DNA of 38,112 bases from JADZGC01 sp964391595 (GTDB lineage Bacteria; Patescibacteriota; Saccharimonadia; CAILAD01; GCA-016700035), in contig CAYMMM010000006.1 in assembly GCA_964391595.1 (NCBI GenBank), positions 1-38,112 on the forward strand, written 5' to 3'. Made by a program: the position numbers and the translations under genes. Numbering within the stretch: the first letter of the stretch is position 1; each line of letters starts with the position of its first letter. The notes below the pieces were generated by a model. The model was given only the letters and a program-made list of their open reading frames with translations. It made no database searches and was not told the origin of the DNA. Below are positions 6,889 to 15,593 of this stretch, piece by piece.

Positions 6889-7572
6889 TTACGACGCCAT
6901 GCTTCGTTCTTGCTCGAGCCACAGTCGTCGCTCGGCCACGACGACATCGAAGGTAGCGCAGAGGTTCTGTACCGCCTCGTAGTGCTTCGCAGGCACGATT
7001 GAGAGAAGTCGCTCTTGGAGTGCGGGGAAAAGCCGATCGGTCTCGTCGAGCTTGCGTTCGACCCGATCGAGGTCCATGTGATCCATGGTGAAGACGTTGT
7101 GGATTCGGTCGGCCAGCTTCACCACCAGCTCTCGCCAGCTGGCATCGGCAGATACGAAGCGCGCATAGTAGGCTGCGTCGACATCGCCAACGACTGTCTT
7201 GTCGAAATCATTCTTCGACATGATCTTGCAGCCCATCATGATCTTCTGGTTGAAAGTCCGCCTGATGAAGCGCGGTGTCATGATGAAGCTGTCCTCGAGC
7301 ATGTCATGAAGTAGCGCGATACAGATCGTTCTGTAGTCATGGATGCCGAAGTGAACAGCGATGAGCCATGCCACAGTCTTCGGGTGTTCGAAGTAACGCG
7401 TGCCATCATCGCGGGTCTGCGGTCGATGGGCATTCTTCGAAAGGAAGTAGGCGGCCTCGATGAACTCCATCTGGTCGGGCGTGAAAGACGGGGCGATGGT
7501 CGCCATGAACTCAGCTCGTCGGACATCGATGTATCCGCTTGGGGTCATGCGTGAAGCGTTGAGAGCTTGCAT
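6889..7572 (-). CDS. RelA/SpoT-type HD-domain hydrolase (stand-alone)
   Basis: A 227-residue protein with the metal-binding HD pattern of RelA/SpoT hydrolase domains: a histidine in RYFEHPKTVAWLIAV, the pair and acidic residues in LLHDMLED, and the later aspartate in VKLADRIHNVFTM. It lacks the synthetase and TGS/ACT domains, so if active it would be a small alarmone hydrolase of the Mesh1/SAH kind that degrades (p)ppGpp or a related nucleotide (inference). The start at 7572 is chosen because AAAGGAGT lies 4-5 nt upstream; an in-frame ATG further up would include the promoter. It is a minus-strand single gene with its own promoter. Confidence 0.8.
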   Translation of the reverse strand: MQALNASRMTPSGYIDVRRAEFMATIAPSFTPDQMEFIEAAYFLSKNAHRPQTRDDGTRYFEHPKTVAWLIAVHFGIHDYRTICIALLHDMLEDSFIMTPRFIRRTFNQKIMMGCKIMSKNDFDKTVVGDVDAAYYARFVSADASWRELVVKLADRIHNVFTMDHMDLDRVERKLDETDRLFPALQERLLSIVPAKHYEAVQNLCATFDVVVAERRLWLEQERSMAS

Positions 7573-7605
7573 GTCGACTCCTTTGTCGTAGTAGGTGCTA
7601 TCTAT

Positions 7606-7635
7606 AGTATTGTCATAAAAAAATAGTTTTGTCAA
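7606..7635 (-). promoter_or_regulatory. Promoter of the HD hydrolase gene
   Basis: On the minus strand a consensus TTGACA (7630-7635) is followed after 18 bp by AATACT (7606-7611); overlapping TACTAT is an alternative -10. The leader is about 25-30 nt and carries AAAGGAG. Confidence 0.65.
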
Positions 7636-7648
7636 TGTATATAGAAGC

Positions 7649-7682
7649 TAAAAATTACCGCCCATATCTAGGACATGGGCGG
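7649..7682 (-). terminator. Terminator after the 7691-8032 gene
   Basis: On the minus strand an 8-bp stem CCGCCCAT/ATGGGCGG with a 9-nt loop is followed by TAATTTTT. It begins 8 bases past the stop of the upstream minus-strand gene. Confidence 0.82.
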
Positions 7683-7690
7683 CGTGGATG

Positions 7691-8032
7691 CTAATCATCG
7701 CCAGTGTTGCCTCGCATGGCCGCGAAAGCCGCAATTTCTCGTGCTCGAGAATCTTGATGTGCTTGGTGGAAGCGACGAAAGTATCGACCGTCGTACGCCT
7801 GTACTTTGCGATCGTGGATGCGCACTGGACGTGGATCATCGACTGCCTTGCCTGTCAGCGCGTCTGTGAAGGTGTAGTAGACATCCGCACAGATAGGTGA
7901 TAAATCTTCCAGATGCACGAAGCGCGGCGGCATGAATCGGATCACGCTATCGACAGAGTGGAATGTTCCGAAATAATCATCGCGAATCGAACCATCTGGC
8001 TCGTTGGTATGACGAGTGACATTGATAATCAT
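7691..8032 (-). CDS. Hypothetical protein (113 aa)
   Basis: Not recognised. A soluble protein beginning MIINVTRHTNEPDGS, with a mixed alpha/beta look and a C-terminal stretch rich in charged and alanine residues (HQAHQDSRAREIAAFAAMRG). No signal peptide or membrane helix is visible. The start at 8032 is preferred over an upstream in-frame ATG because the latter would run through a TATAAT box (8069-8074, minus strand). It has its own terminator and belongs to the minus-strand single genes scattered through this window. Confidence 0.65.
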   Translation of the reverse strand: MIINVTRHTNEPDGSIRDDYFGTFHSVDSVIRFMPPRFVHLEDLSPICADVYYTFTDALTGKAVDDPRPVRIHDRKVQAYDGRYFRRFHQAHQDSRAREIAAFAAMRGNTGDD

Positions 8033-8088
8033 GAGGTGCGACCTTTTTGGTAGGGGATGCGAAAGCACATTATACAATACTTTGCAGA

Positions 8089-8117
8089 ATAAAACAGCCT
8101 CCCCGGCAAGGGGAGGC
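8089..8117 (-). terminator. Terminator after the 8148-8750 gene
   Basis: On the minus strand an 8-bp stem GCCTCCCC/GGGGAGGC is followed by TGTTTTA. It starts about 30 nt after the stop of the upstream membrane-protein gene. Confidence 0.82.
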
Positions 8118-8147
8118 ATATAGTGCCGAGAGTCTTCGAACTCATTA

Positions 8148-8750
8148 TTACTCTCGAAAATATCGTTCGATCACATTTTCGCTAGCCGCGATCAGTGCAC
8201 TGTCGGTGCCCTCAAGGGCGAAATTCCCAAGCGCGAGAAGGTTTCGGAAAGACTCGATGTCCGTTTCGATCCTCTTGAGCGCTCGCTCGGCTTCGGCACG
8301 GCGATCGGCCTTTTGCGCAACAGAGAGGCAATATTTGAACTCGTGCTCCGTGATGGGTCGCCGTACACACTTCCGCAGGTCTGGGTTGTGTCGCCAATAC
8401 CAAGCATCCGCGATGGTTGCGTGATACTCAAACGTTGTCCACATCGTCCCCAGCATGGCGAGAACGGTGAAGTGCACCCACAAAAGAACGAGGCACAGCA
8501 TCATCTTGAGGATACCGAGCACGATGAAGGTCCCAAAATGGTCGTTGTCTGTCGAGATATCGCCATAGATAACAGGCACTGAAGTGAGCGTGCAGAGAAC
8601 AGCGAAGATCATGACGCTGTCGGTCTTTATGAGCATACCTTGAAAGAACGTTTTTGGATAACTCCGCATTTCCCCCGGAAGATCAGGGTCGCCCTCGTAG
8701 CTGGCGAGTGCTGAGGCAAGGTTTTGAGCCTCGGGTTCTTTGGTTTTCAT
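8148..8750 (-). CDS. Hypothetical two-helix membrane protein
   Basis: A 200-residue protein not recognised as a family. It has a hydrophilic N-terminus, two hydrophobic segments (about residues 45-65, MIFAVLCTLTSVPVIYG, and about 75-105, IVLGILKMMLCLVLLWVHFTVLAML) and a long charged C-terminal helix region with KADRRAEAERALKRIETDIES. The start MKTKEPEAQ at 8750 is preferred because AAAAGG precedes it and the upstream in-frame methionines lie in promoter-like sequence. It is divergent from htpX. Confidence 0.65.
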   Translation of the reverse strand: MKTKEPEAQNLASALASYEGDPDLPGEMRSYPKTFFQGMLIKTDSVMIFAVLCTLTSVPVIYGDISTDNDHFGTFIVLGILKMMLCLVLLWVHFTVLAMLGTMWTTFEYHATIADAWYWRHNPDLRKCVRRPITEHEFKYCLSVAQKADRRAEAERALKRIETDIESFRNLLALGNFALEGTDSALIAASENVIERYFRE

Positions 8751-8885
8751 AGTTGGCAGCCTTTTGGTGCGGTCGGATAAGGTACGAATGTCTGCAAATA
8801 ATGCCATATAGTGCCGTAAAACACAAGGCATTTCAGATAATTCTCAGGCGCTATCGGGTATAAGATCTAGTATAATAGAGGCTAT

Positions 8886-9803
8886 ATGTACACCCAGGTA
8901 GCACGCAATAAGCGCAACTCCGCTCTCCTCATCTTGGTTTTCCTGATCATCACGACGTTGATCGGGTGGGTTTTCTCACGTGCGCTTGATTCACCACTCA
9001 TCCTCTACGGCGCGACGGCAATTGCCATATTCTATACTTGGATAAGCTACTACAACTCCGACAAAATGGTGCTTGCTACCTCAGGGGCTAAACAAGCTAG
9101 TAAAAAATCTCATCCCGAACTCTATCGTATAGTCGAGAATCTGTCGATTACGGCAGGCCTGCCAATGCCGCGTGTGTACATCATCGAAGACTCGGCGCCG
9201 AATGCCTTCGCCACAGGTCGTGATCCGGAGCACGCAGTCATATGCGTGACGACAGGGATCATGCAGAAGCTCGAGAAAACTGAGCTCGAAGGAGTTATCG
9301 CTCACGAGCTCTCTCACATTGGCAATTACGATATACGTATCATGAGCCTAGTAGCGGTGCTTGTGGCTGTTATTGCTTTGCTATCTGATATGTTTTGGCA
9401 TTTTGGCTCACTCTTCTCGGGCGATGATGATCGCGACAGCGGCGGGTCTCAGGCACAGTTGATATTTTTGGTTGTCGCGATAGTGCTTGCAGTGGTGGCG
9501 CCGATCATTGGTACAATCATCCAGCTGGCGGTGAGTCGTAAGCGAGAGTATCTGGCCGACGCATCTGGAGCACTGCTGACTCGCTACCCTCATGGGCTCG
9601 CAGAGGCTTTGCGAAAGATCGATTCTGACACTGAGCCACTCGAAGCTGCTAATAAGGCAACTGCTAACATGTACATCATTAATCCCTTGCGCGAGGGGCG
9701 TAAGGGGCATGGCGGCAAGTCATTTATGGCAAATCTTTTCTCGACACATCCAGATACGGCGGACCGCATTAAGCGCCTAGAAGAAATGGAGATCAAAGCG
9801 TGA
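8886..9803 (+). CDS. htpX: Zinc metalloprotease HtpX
   Basis: A 305-residue M48 family membrane protease involved in quality control of membrane proteins. Two N-terminal helices (about 12-30 and 37-55), the HELSH zinc site at residues 140-144, two further helices (about 155-170 and 195-215), and the third ligand in KREYLADASGA. The N-terminal SAPNAFATGRDPEHA block is typical of HtpX. The TATAAT box at 8871-8876 is 9 nt before the ATG, so the leader would be at most a few bases. Its TGA overlaps the GTG of the next gene. Confidence 0.97.
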   Translation: MYTQVARNKRNSALLILVFLIITTLIGWVFSRALDSPLILYGATAIAIFYTWISYYNSDKMVLATSGAKQASKKSHPELYRIVENLSITAGLPMPRVYIIEDSAPNAFATGRDPEHAVICVTTGIMQKLEKTELEGVIAHELSHIGNYDIRIMSLVAVLVAVIALLSDMFWHFGSLFSGDDDRDSGGSQAQLIFLVVAIVLAVVAPIIGTIIQLAVSRKREYLADASGALLTRYPHGLAEALRKIDSDTEPLEAANKATANMYIINPLREGRKGHGGKSFMANLFSTHPDTADRIKRLEEMEIKA

Positions 9804-10630
9804 GCAAAGCCGATAAAGCCCAGCAAAGTACCCAAAAACCACTGCTTCAGAAGCTGCGTGATGCGAATATTATCCATCTTGGGCGCAATCATGCCGGTAA
9901 TTCAGTACCACTAAAAAGAGTGCTCTGGCGGGCAATCCGAGAATACCCACGGCACTGGCGCGCATTGACAGTGGCCACCTTTCTCCCCATCGCCTGCGTA
10001 GGCATATTGCGCTGGATGACTGAAGACCTAACCGGTGACCAATACGCATTGCTGATCATCTTGATTTCGATGTATTCGACTTTTTTGACTGCTCGTGTCG
10101 CGGTAGCTGGGTGGGATATGCGCAAAGTCAAAGTCATGACACTGTACAGCACGGTCATGTTGCGATATTTGTCGGCAATCGGCCTGCTCGTGGTGATAAG
10201 CTTGTTTGCGCTGCCATTTGTTGGCGGGTTGTTTCTGAGCGGCATTACGCTGCTTGGCGCTTTCTCGCGATGGCTGTTGCTCATAACGGTGCCCTTATCA
10301 CTGATAGGTATACTTCTTATTTCGCGTGCCGGTCTTGCGCTCTTTGCCTTGGCGGATGATATGGAAGTGACGGTACTTGAGGCATTTCAGATCTCCAGTC
10401 GCATTACAAAGCGCTACTTCTGGCAGTATTTCTGGCGAATTATGGCTGTTGGTGCCTTGGTGGTGGCGGGTTCGTTGGCTTTGACATTACTAGGTTCACT
10501 GATCGGCAAAGATATACAGGACCCTGTAGTCCAGCTCTGCATCGATCTCTTCGGTAGTTGGCTGTTTTCTCCCTTCTTCATCTTCTTGCTCTCTCGGCTG
10601 TATCAAGCATTGGTAGAGGCGTATGAATAA
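9800..10630 (+). CDS. Polytopic membrane protein of unknown function
   Basis: A 276-residue protein with about six hydrophobic segments after a 45-residue charged N-terminus. The pattern (ALADDMEVTVLEAFQISSRITKRYFWQYFW between helices 4 and 5) is reminiscent of glycerophosphoryl-diester-phosphodiesterase-type membrane domains, but no family is certain. It starts with GTG overlapping the htpX stop by four bases and its end overlaps the start of ligA by eight, so the three genes form a tight operon. Confidence 0.72.
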   Translation: MSKADKAQQSTQKPLLQKLRDANIIHLGRNHAGNSVPLKRVLWRAIREYPRHWRALTVATFLPIACVGILRWMTEDLTGDQYALLIILISMYSTFLTARVAVAGWDMRKVKVMTLYSTVMLRYLSAIGLLVVISLFALPFVGGLFLSGITLLGAFSRWLLLITVPLSLIGILLISRAGLALFALADDMEVTVLEAFQISSRITKRYFWQYFWRIMAVGALVVAGSLALTLLGSLIGKDIQDPVVQLCIDLFGSWLFSPFFIFLLSRLYQALVEAYE

Positions 10631-12629
10631 TCACGACCCCGCTAAGCGTGCCCAGCAGCTCCGTGAGCAGCTCGAACGCTATCGTCACAGTTATTATGTA
10701 CTAGATAATCCAGAGATTGATGATGCTGTCTATGACTCGTTGAATCATGAATTGGTAGCGATAGAGGAAGCGCACCCCGAGCTGATTACTGCAGACTCAC
10801 CGACCCAGCGTGTGGGCGGTAAGGCGGATGACGCGTTTAAGAAAGTCGCTCACAGTCGACGTATGCTCTCACTCCAGGATGTTTTTTCACTTGAGGAAGT
10901 CAGCAAGTGGGAGAAGCGTACAGAGAAACTGCTCGGCTCAACACCTCACGAATATTATGGGGAACTCAAGATGGACGGCTTAGCGATTCGCTTAGTTTAT
11001 CGAGATGGGGTATTCGTGCAGGCGGTTACGCGAGGTGATGGCAGTGTTGGCGAAGACGTCACGCATACGGTGCGGACCATTCGAACTGTGCCATTACGGT
11101 TATGTGAAGATTCGAAGTTACCAGCAGAGATTTATGCAGGGGAATTTGAAGTACGCGGCGAGGTAATCTTGCCGCTCAAGGAATTTGAGCGGATTAATGC
11201 CGAGCGTGCAAAGAAGGGCGAGCCACTTTTTGCCAACCCACGCAATGCCGGCGCCGGGACGGTCCGTCAGCTTGATGCGAGTGTTACCGCGTCACGACGA
11301 CTTGAGTTTATTGGATACGGCATTGAGATGGAGCTACCAGGTCTAGATACGCATGCTATCGAACACGATTGGATGCGCCGGCTGGGCTTCAAAGTTGCTG
11401 CAGAAGACCGAGTGCTCAAGACGGTAAGCGATATAGATCAGTTTATTGATCATGTCGCCGAGCTGCGAGACAAGCTACCCTTTGGTATAGATGGGCTGGT
11501 GATCGCAGTAAATGATAATGCAGCCTTTGCAAAACTCGGCGTGGTTGGTAAGGCACCGCGAGGAGCGGTAGCATATAAGTTTCCTGCCGAGCAGGCGACG
11601 ACGATTCTCGAGGATATACGCGTGTCGATAGGGAGGACTGGGGCGGTGACGCCGTATGCAGTGCTGAAGCCAGTGCTGGTCGCTGGATCGACGGTGCAGC
11701 GCGCGACATTACATAATGAAGACGAAATTGCGCGCAAAGATTTGCGCATCGGCGACACGGTGATAATTCAGAAAGCTGGCGATGTTATCCCCGAAGTGGT
11801 GCGACCATTACCAGATCTACGGACAGGAAAAGAGAAAAAGTTTGTGATGCCAAAAGAAGTTGATGGTGTAGCGGTGATCAAGCCAGCCGGCGAAGCTGTG
11901 GCGCGACTCGCCGATCTCACTGTTGGTGAAGTTCAGTGGCAGCAGCTCATACATTTTGTAGGTAAGAGTGGATTAGACATTGATGGCTTGGGCGAGAAAA
12001 TTGTAGCGCAGTTGATGGAAGTCGGCTTAGTAAAAGAGCCGGCGGACTTCTTTAAGCTTACGAAGGAAGATCTTCTCGGGCTTGATCGCTTTGCAGACGT
12101 GAGTGCTCAGAATCTAGTCGATGCAATTCATACTGCTCGCGAAGTCTCGCTGGGGAGATTTTTGTTTGCCTTGGGGATACGGCACGTTGGGAGCAAGACG
12201 GCTCTGGACGTTGCACAGCATTTTCATTCATTGAAACTGCTACGAGCGGCAAAGCGAGAAGATTTTTACGCTGTGAGTGGGATCGGTGAAGTAGTGGCAG
12301 ATTCATTGGCAGCCTGGCTTGCTGATCCACATCAGCAGAAGATTGTTGATGATCTGCTGTCTGCTGGTGTAAAAGTGAAAGATGAGAAGGCGGCTGTGAC
12401 CGGAAAACTAACTGGGACAACCTGGGTTCTTACTGGGGCTCTCGAAACCTTAACGCGCGATGAGGCGGGTGAGAAAATTCAGGCCGTGGGCGGCAAAGTG
12501 ACGAGCTCAGTGTCAAAGAATACAAGCTATGTCGTCGTGGGTGCCGACCCTGGGAGTAAGTACGGCAAAGCGCAAAAACTTGGTGTGCCAACTCTCGATG
12601 AGGCAGCGTTTCTCAAGCTCGTTGGCTAG
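10623..12629 (+). CDS. ligA: NAD-dependent DNA ligase, zinc finger degenerate
   Basis: A 668-residue LigA that seals nicks in replication and repair using NAD+. Domain Ia has YYVLDNPEIDDAVYD; the adenylation lysine is Lys116 in ELKMDGLAI, followed by TRGDGSVGEDVT and EVRGEVILP. The OB fold has AVLKPVLVAGSTVQRATLHNEDEI. Helix-hairpin-helix repeats (DRFADVSAQNLV, VSGIGEVVADSL) and a C-terminal BRCT domain (about 590-668, TWVLTGALETLTRDEAGEKI) are present. The segment between the OB fold and HhH domain (residues about 405-440) normally holds four zinc-binding cysteines, but none is present here. Confidence 0.97.
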   Translation: MNNHDPAKRAQQLREQLERYRHSYYVLDNPEIDDAVYDSLNHELVAIEEAHPELITADSPTQRVGGKADDAFKKVAHSRRMLSLQDVFSLEEVSKWEKRTEKLLGSTPHEYYGELKMDGLAIRLVYRDGVFVQAVTRGDGSVGEDVTHTVRTIRTVPLRLCEDSKLPAEIYAGEFEVRGEVILPLKEFERINAERAKKGEPLFANPRNAGAGTVRQLDASVTASRRLEFIGYGIEMELPGLDTHAIEHDWMRRLGFKVAAEDRVLKTVSDIDQFIDHVAELRDKLPFGIDGLVIAVNDNAAFAKLGVVGKAPRGAVAYKFPAEQATTILEDIRVSIGRTGAVTPYAVLKPVLVAGSTVQRATLHNEDEIARKDLRIGDTVIIQKAGDVIPEVVRPLPDLRTGKEKKFVMPKEVDGVAVIKPAGEAVARLADLTVGEVQWQQLIHFVGKSGLDIDGLGEKIVAQLMEVGLVKEPADFFKLTKEDLLGLDRFADVSAQNLVDAIHTAREVSLGRFLFALGIRHVGSKTALDVAQHFHSLKLLRAAKREDFYAVSGIGEVVADSLAAWLADPHQQKIVDDLLSAGVKVKDEKAAVTGKLTGTTWVLTGALETLTRDEAGEKIQAVGGKVTSSVSKNTSYVVVGADPGSKYGKAQKLGVPTLDEAAFLKLVG

Positions 12630-12682
12630 AGCACCCGGCTACATGTTTACGTGAGGCTATGTTTTGGCGTAGCATAAGGATA

Positions 12683-13801
12683 ATGAAAAAAGCGACGCAG
12701 AGCCCCAACCCTATTCTCGAGGATGAGCTTGGCTTGACTGGTACGCCTGTAGATGAGCACGCGAACAATGTTCCGAAGTCTGATCTTCGGCCTACCATAA
12801 AAGACAAGTCGTCACTTGAAAATCCTGAGAAGTCATTGCGCTCAAGCAAGCACATTGCCGATGCGCCGTGGTATAAGCGACCTCAAATGCTGGCAGCCTT
12901 GGGATTGGTACTTGTTCTCCTGGTAGTGGGTATTCTAGGGCTGTTTGGCTGGCGTAATCGTGCGGCTGCTGACGAACTGGTGATCGATCAATGGCGCGGG
13001 ATCACACAACAGGCAGATCGAGCCACGCAGGCTGCTGATCGAGCGGAATATGACAATATGGATGATACTGTCCGTGAGCTGACTACGTTGTCAGACAGGC
13101 TACAAGATGCAGACGCTCGTGCACGAAAGCAAAATACCTTCCTCGCAGTCGGGAATCATCTCGGCGGATTTCGTGATGTTATCCTTGATCTCAAGGACTA
13201 TGCAGATGCGCTCAAGACAAGTGCAGAGAAGCTTAAGGATTTGCAGCCAAGGGACCTTGATGCATTGCAAGCGACAGGTACAAGCGCAGAAACAAAACTG
13301 CAAAGCCAGAAGGATACACTCCGGCTCACCGAGTCGCTGCCAAGTAGTTTCTTCAAGCTAAGCGACCGGTTCGAAACCATCATTACGGCCCACGACAACG
13401 CCGAAAACGAAAAACAAGCCGCCGAGGACGCGACGAAGTCAAAAGAAGAGCAGGCCAAGCAAGACCAGGCAGACGCAGAAGAAGCAGTGTCACGATGGAC
13501 TATGGCGTATAAGTCAGGGGATGTAAATGATATGAAGCGCTGGATGACAGCCGCTTACGCCAAGGAATATGATTTCTCCGAAGTAACCTCCAGCTATCGC
13601 CTGACAAATTACCCGGTTTCGTACCGGCGCGTGAGTACCGAAAAGAAAGGTGACCAGTATGAGGTGGTCGAAGCTATTACGTATGTAACGAAATCAGATT
13701 ATGCGCCCGACACAAATTATACTCAGACGTTCATCTTCCTAGTCTCGCAGGATAGTACCAGCAAGCGTTGGCTCGTAAACTCACGCCGCTATAGCTACTA
13801 G
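12683..13801 (+). CDS. Membrane-anchored coiled-coil protein with NTF2-like C-terminus
   Basis: A 372-residue protein not assigned to a named family. It has a long cytoplasmic N-terminus (about 75 residues), one membrane helix (MLAALGLVLVLLVVGILGLFGW), a helical coiled-coil stretch rich in D, A, K and Q (about 100-255) and a C-terminal domain (VSRWTMAYKSGDVNDMKRWM onward) whose start resembles NTF2/SnoaL-like folds. It may be an envelope protein that senses or scaffolds outside the membrane (inference). The start MKKATQSPN is preferred over the upstream ATG at 12659: TTTACG (12646-12651), an 18-bp spacer and TAGCAT (12670-12675) put the promoter over that ATG, 7 nt before this one. Confidence 0.7.
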   Translation: MKKATQSPNPILEDELGLTGTPVDEHANNVPKSDLRPTIKDKSSLENPEKSLRSSKHIADAPWYKRPQMLAALGLVLVLLVVGILGLFGWRNRAAADELVIDQWRGITQQADRATQAADRAEYDNMDDTVRELTTLSDRLQDADARARKQNTFLAVGNHLGGFRDVILDLKDYADALKTSAEKLKDLQPRDLDALQATGTSAETKLQSQKDTLRLTESLPSSFFKLSDRFETIITAHDNAENEKQAAEDATKSKEEQAKQDQADAEEAVSRWTMAYKSGDVNDMKRWMTAAYAKEYDFSEVTSSYRLTNYPVSYRRVSTEKKGDQYEVVEAITYVTKSDYAPDTNYTQTFIFLVSQDSTSKRWLVNSRRYSY

Positions 13802-13802
13802 A

Positions 13803-13832
13803 TTGTCTCGATAGCATCAGAGTTGCTATACT
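13803..13832 (+). promoter_or_regulatory. Promoter of the gatC-gatA-X-gatB operon
   Basis: TTGTCT (13803-13808), 18 bp, TATACT (13827-13832). The gatC ATG begins 7 nt after the -10 box, so the operon mRNA should be leaderless. Confidence 0.75.
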
Positions 13833-13839
13833 ATATCTG

Positions 13840-14133
13840 ATGAGTACTCTAAACCAAGACGAAGTCGCTCGCATAGCGCGGCTGGCACACGTGTCCATCG
13901 ATGAGTCAGAAATCGGCACTGTTACTGATAAGTTGCAGGCTATCCTTGGTTTTGTTGACCAGTTGCAGTCAGCAGACGTTTCTGGCGTAGAGCCGACAAG
14001 CCAGGTCACTGGCCTGGTAGATGTGCTACGGGATGATGTCGTAATACGAAGTGAGATTACGAGAGATGAGCTGCTGAAGCGAGCACCATTACAGACTGAC
14101 GGGCAGATACAAGTGAAACGAGTAATCCGATGA
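13840..14133 (+). CDS. gatC: Asp/Glu-tRNA amidotransferase subunit C
   Basis: A 97-residue GatC, the small wrapping subunit that stabilises GatA in the GatCAB complex. It begins MSTLNQDEVARIARLAHVSI and has ITDKLQAILGFVDQLQSADVSGVEPTS-type sequence, followed by the extended DVLRDD region, as expected. Its TGA overlaps the gatA start by four bases. Confidence 0.95.
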   Translation: MSTLNQDEVARIARLAHVSIDESEIGTVTDKLQAILGFVDQLQSADVSGVEPTSQVTGLVDVLRDDVVIRSEITRDELLKRAPLQTDGQIQVKRVIR

Positions 14134-15593
14134 GGAACCGATATAATGACATCGCTTCGGCATTAGCGGCGCTCGAAGCAGGGGAGATTACTGCTACCAC
14201 CTTGGTAGAAGAGCATCTCGATCGTCTTGATGCGAGCGAAGAGAAATTGCATGCGATGATTACTCCGCTTCGAGAACGGGCACTCGAGCAGGCACTCGCG
14301 ATCGACACGGCGCGCCAGGCTGGTGACCCACTCGGCCCCTTGGCTGGCATTCCCTTCACAGTGAAAGATATGTTTCTATTACGGGGTACGCGCACCACAG
14401 CAGCAAGCCAGATACTCAAGGACTTCGAAGCGCCATACACTGCGACAGCGATTGCACGACTCGAGGAGGCGGGAGCGATCTGCATCGCAAAGCTGAACCT
14501 CGATGAGTTTGCCCAGGGTGGCTCAACTGAGTTTTCGAGCTACGGCCCGACGCATAATCCGCGCGACCTCACACGCGTACCAGGTGGTACATCGGGTGGT
14601 TCGGCAGCAGCGGTCGCAGCAGGAATCGGATATTTTTCTATCGGTACTGATACGGGCGGCAGCATTCGTCAGCCTGCTGCGTATTGCGGAGTAGTAGGGA
14701 TGAAGCCGACATATGGACTTGTGAGTCGTTATGGTGTAGTCGCTGTAGTGAGCTCCTTTGATACGATTGGTCCCTTGGCACGTACGGTTGAAGACGCAAC
14801 TATCGTCCTGTCGATCATGGCGGGTCAAGATGAGCATGACGCGACAACACTACAGCTCACCACCGATCATTTTGATATTCATCGCAACCAATTAGAGCAG
14901 CCACGCATCGCGATTATCAAGGAGTACATGGAGGGCTTGAGTGGACATATGCTTGAGACGTATGAGGAGGTCTTCGCTACGTTACGAGATGCTGGCTGGC
15001 GCATTGATAGCGTAGAACTGCCGCACATTGGACTCGCTCTACCTGCGTATTACATCTTGAATCCAGCAGAAATATCCTCAAATCTGGAGCGTTATGATGG
15101 GATCCGGTATGGTTCTAGTGCAGCGATCGATGCGTCCGTGGTGCATGACTTGATGAGTACGTATACTCAGACGCGCGGTACATATTTCGGGCCGGAAGTG
15201 CTACGGCGTATCATGACCGGTACGTATGTGTTATCTGCAGGGTATTATGATGCGTATTACAAAAAAGCCATGCAGGTTCGTACGCTCATTCGAGACGATT
15301 TTGAGAATGTTTTTGAATCCTACGATGTGGTTATTGGGCCTACTACTCCTACTCCAGCCTTTAAGCTTGGTGAGCATACTAGTGACCCTGTGGCGATGTA
15401 TCTCGAAGACATCATGACTGTGGCGGCTAATCTTGCAGGTATCCCCGCCTTGTCTCTACCGCTCGAAGGTCCGGATGGTCTGCCGGTAGGGTTGCAGCTG
15501 ATGGCCGGCCAAAAGTGCGAGTCGACTTTGCTTTCAGTAGCTGCAGATGCGGAGAAAATACTCAATACATCACTTGCCGAGGTGCAACTATGA
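14130..15593 (+). CDS. gatA: Glu-tRNA(Gln)/Asp-tRNA(Asn) amidotransferase subunit A
   Basis: A 487-residue amidase-signature enzyme that releases ammonia from glutamine for transamidation of Glu-tRNA(Gln) or Asp-tRNA(Asn). The Ser-cisSer-Lys triad is visible: Lys79 in FTVKDMF, a serine near 155 in PGGTSGGS and Ser178 in DTGGSIRQPAA. Full family length. The ATG overlaps gatC and the end overlaps the next gene by four bases each, indicating translational coupling. Confidence 0.97.
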   Translation: MRNRYNDIASALAALEAGEITATTLVEEHLDRLDASEEKLHAMITPLRERALEQALAIDTARQAGDPLGPLAGIPFTVKDMFLLRGTRTTAASQILKDFEAPYTATAIARLEEAGAICIAKLNLDEFAQGGSTEFSSYGPTHNPRDLTRVPGGTSGGSAAAVAAGIGYFSIGTDTGGSIRQPAAYCGVVGMKPTYGLVSRYGVVAVVSSFDTIGPLARTVEDATIVLSIMAGQDEHDATTLQLTTDHFDIHRNQLEQPRIAIIKEYMEGLSGHMLETYEEVFATLRDAGWRIDSVELPHIGLALPAYYILNPAEISSNLERYDGIRYGSSAAIDASVVHDLMSTYTQTRGTYFGPEVLRRIMTGTYVLSAGYYDAYYKKAMQVRTLIRDDFENVFESYDVVIGPTTPTPAFKLGEHTSDPVAMYLEDIMTVAANLAGIPALSLPLEGPDGLPVGLQLMAGQKCESTLLSVAADAEKILNTSLAEVQL

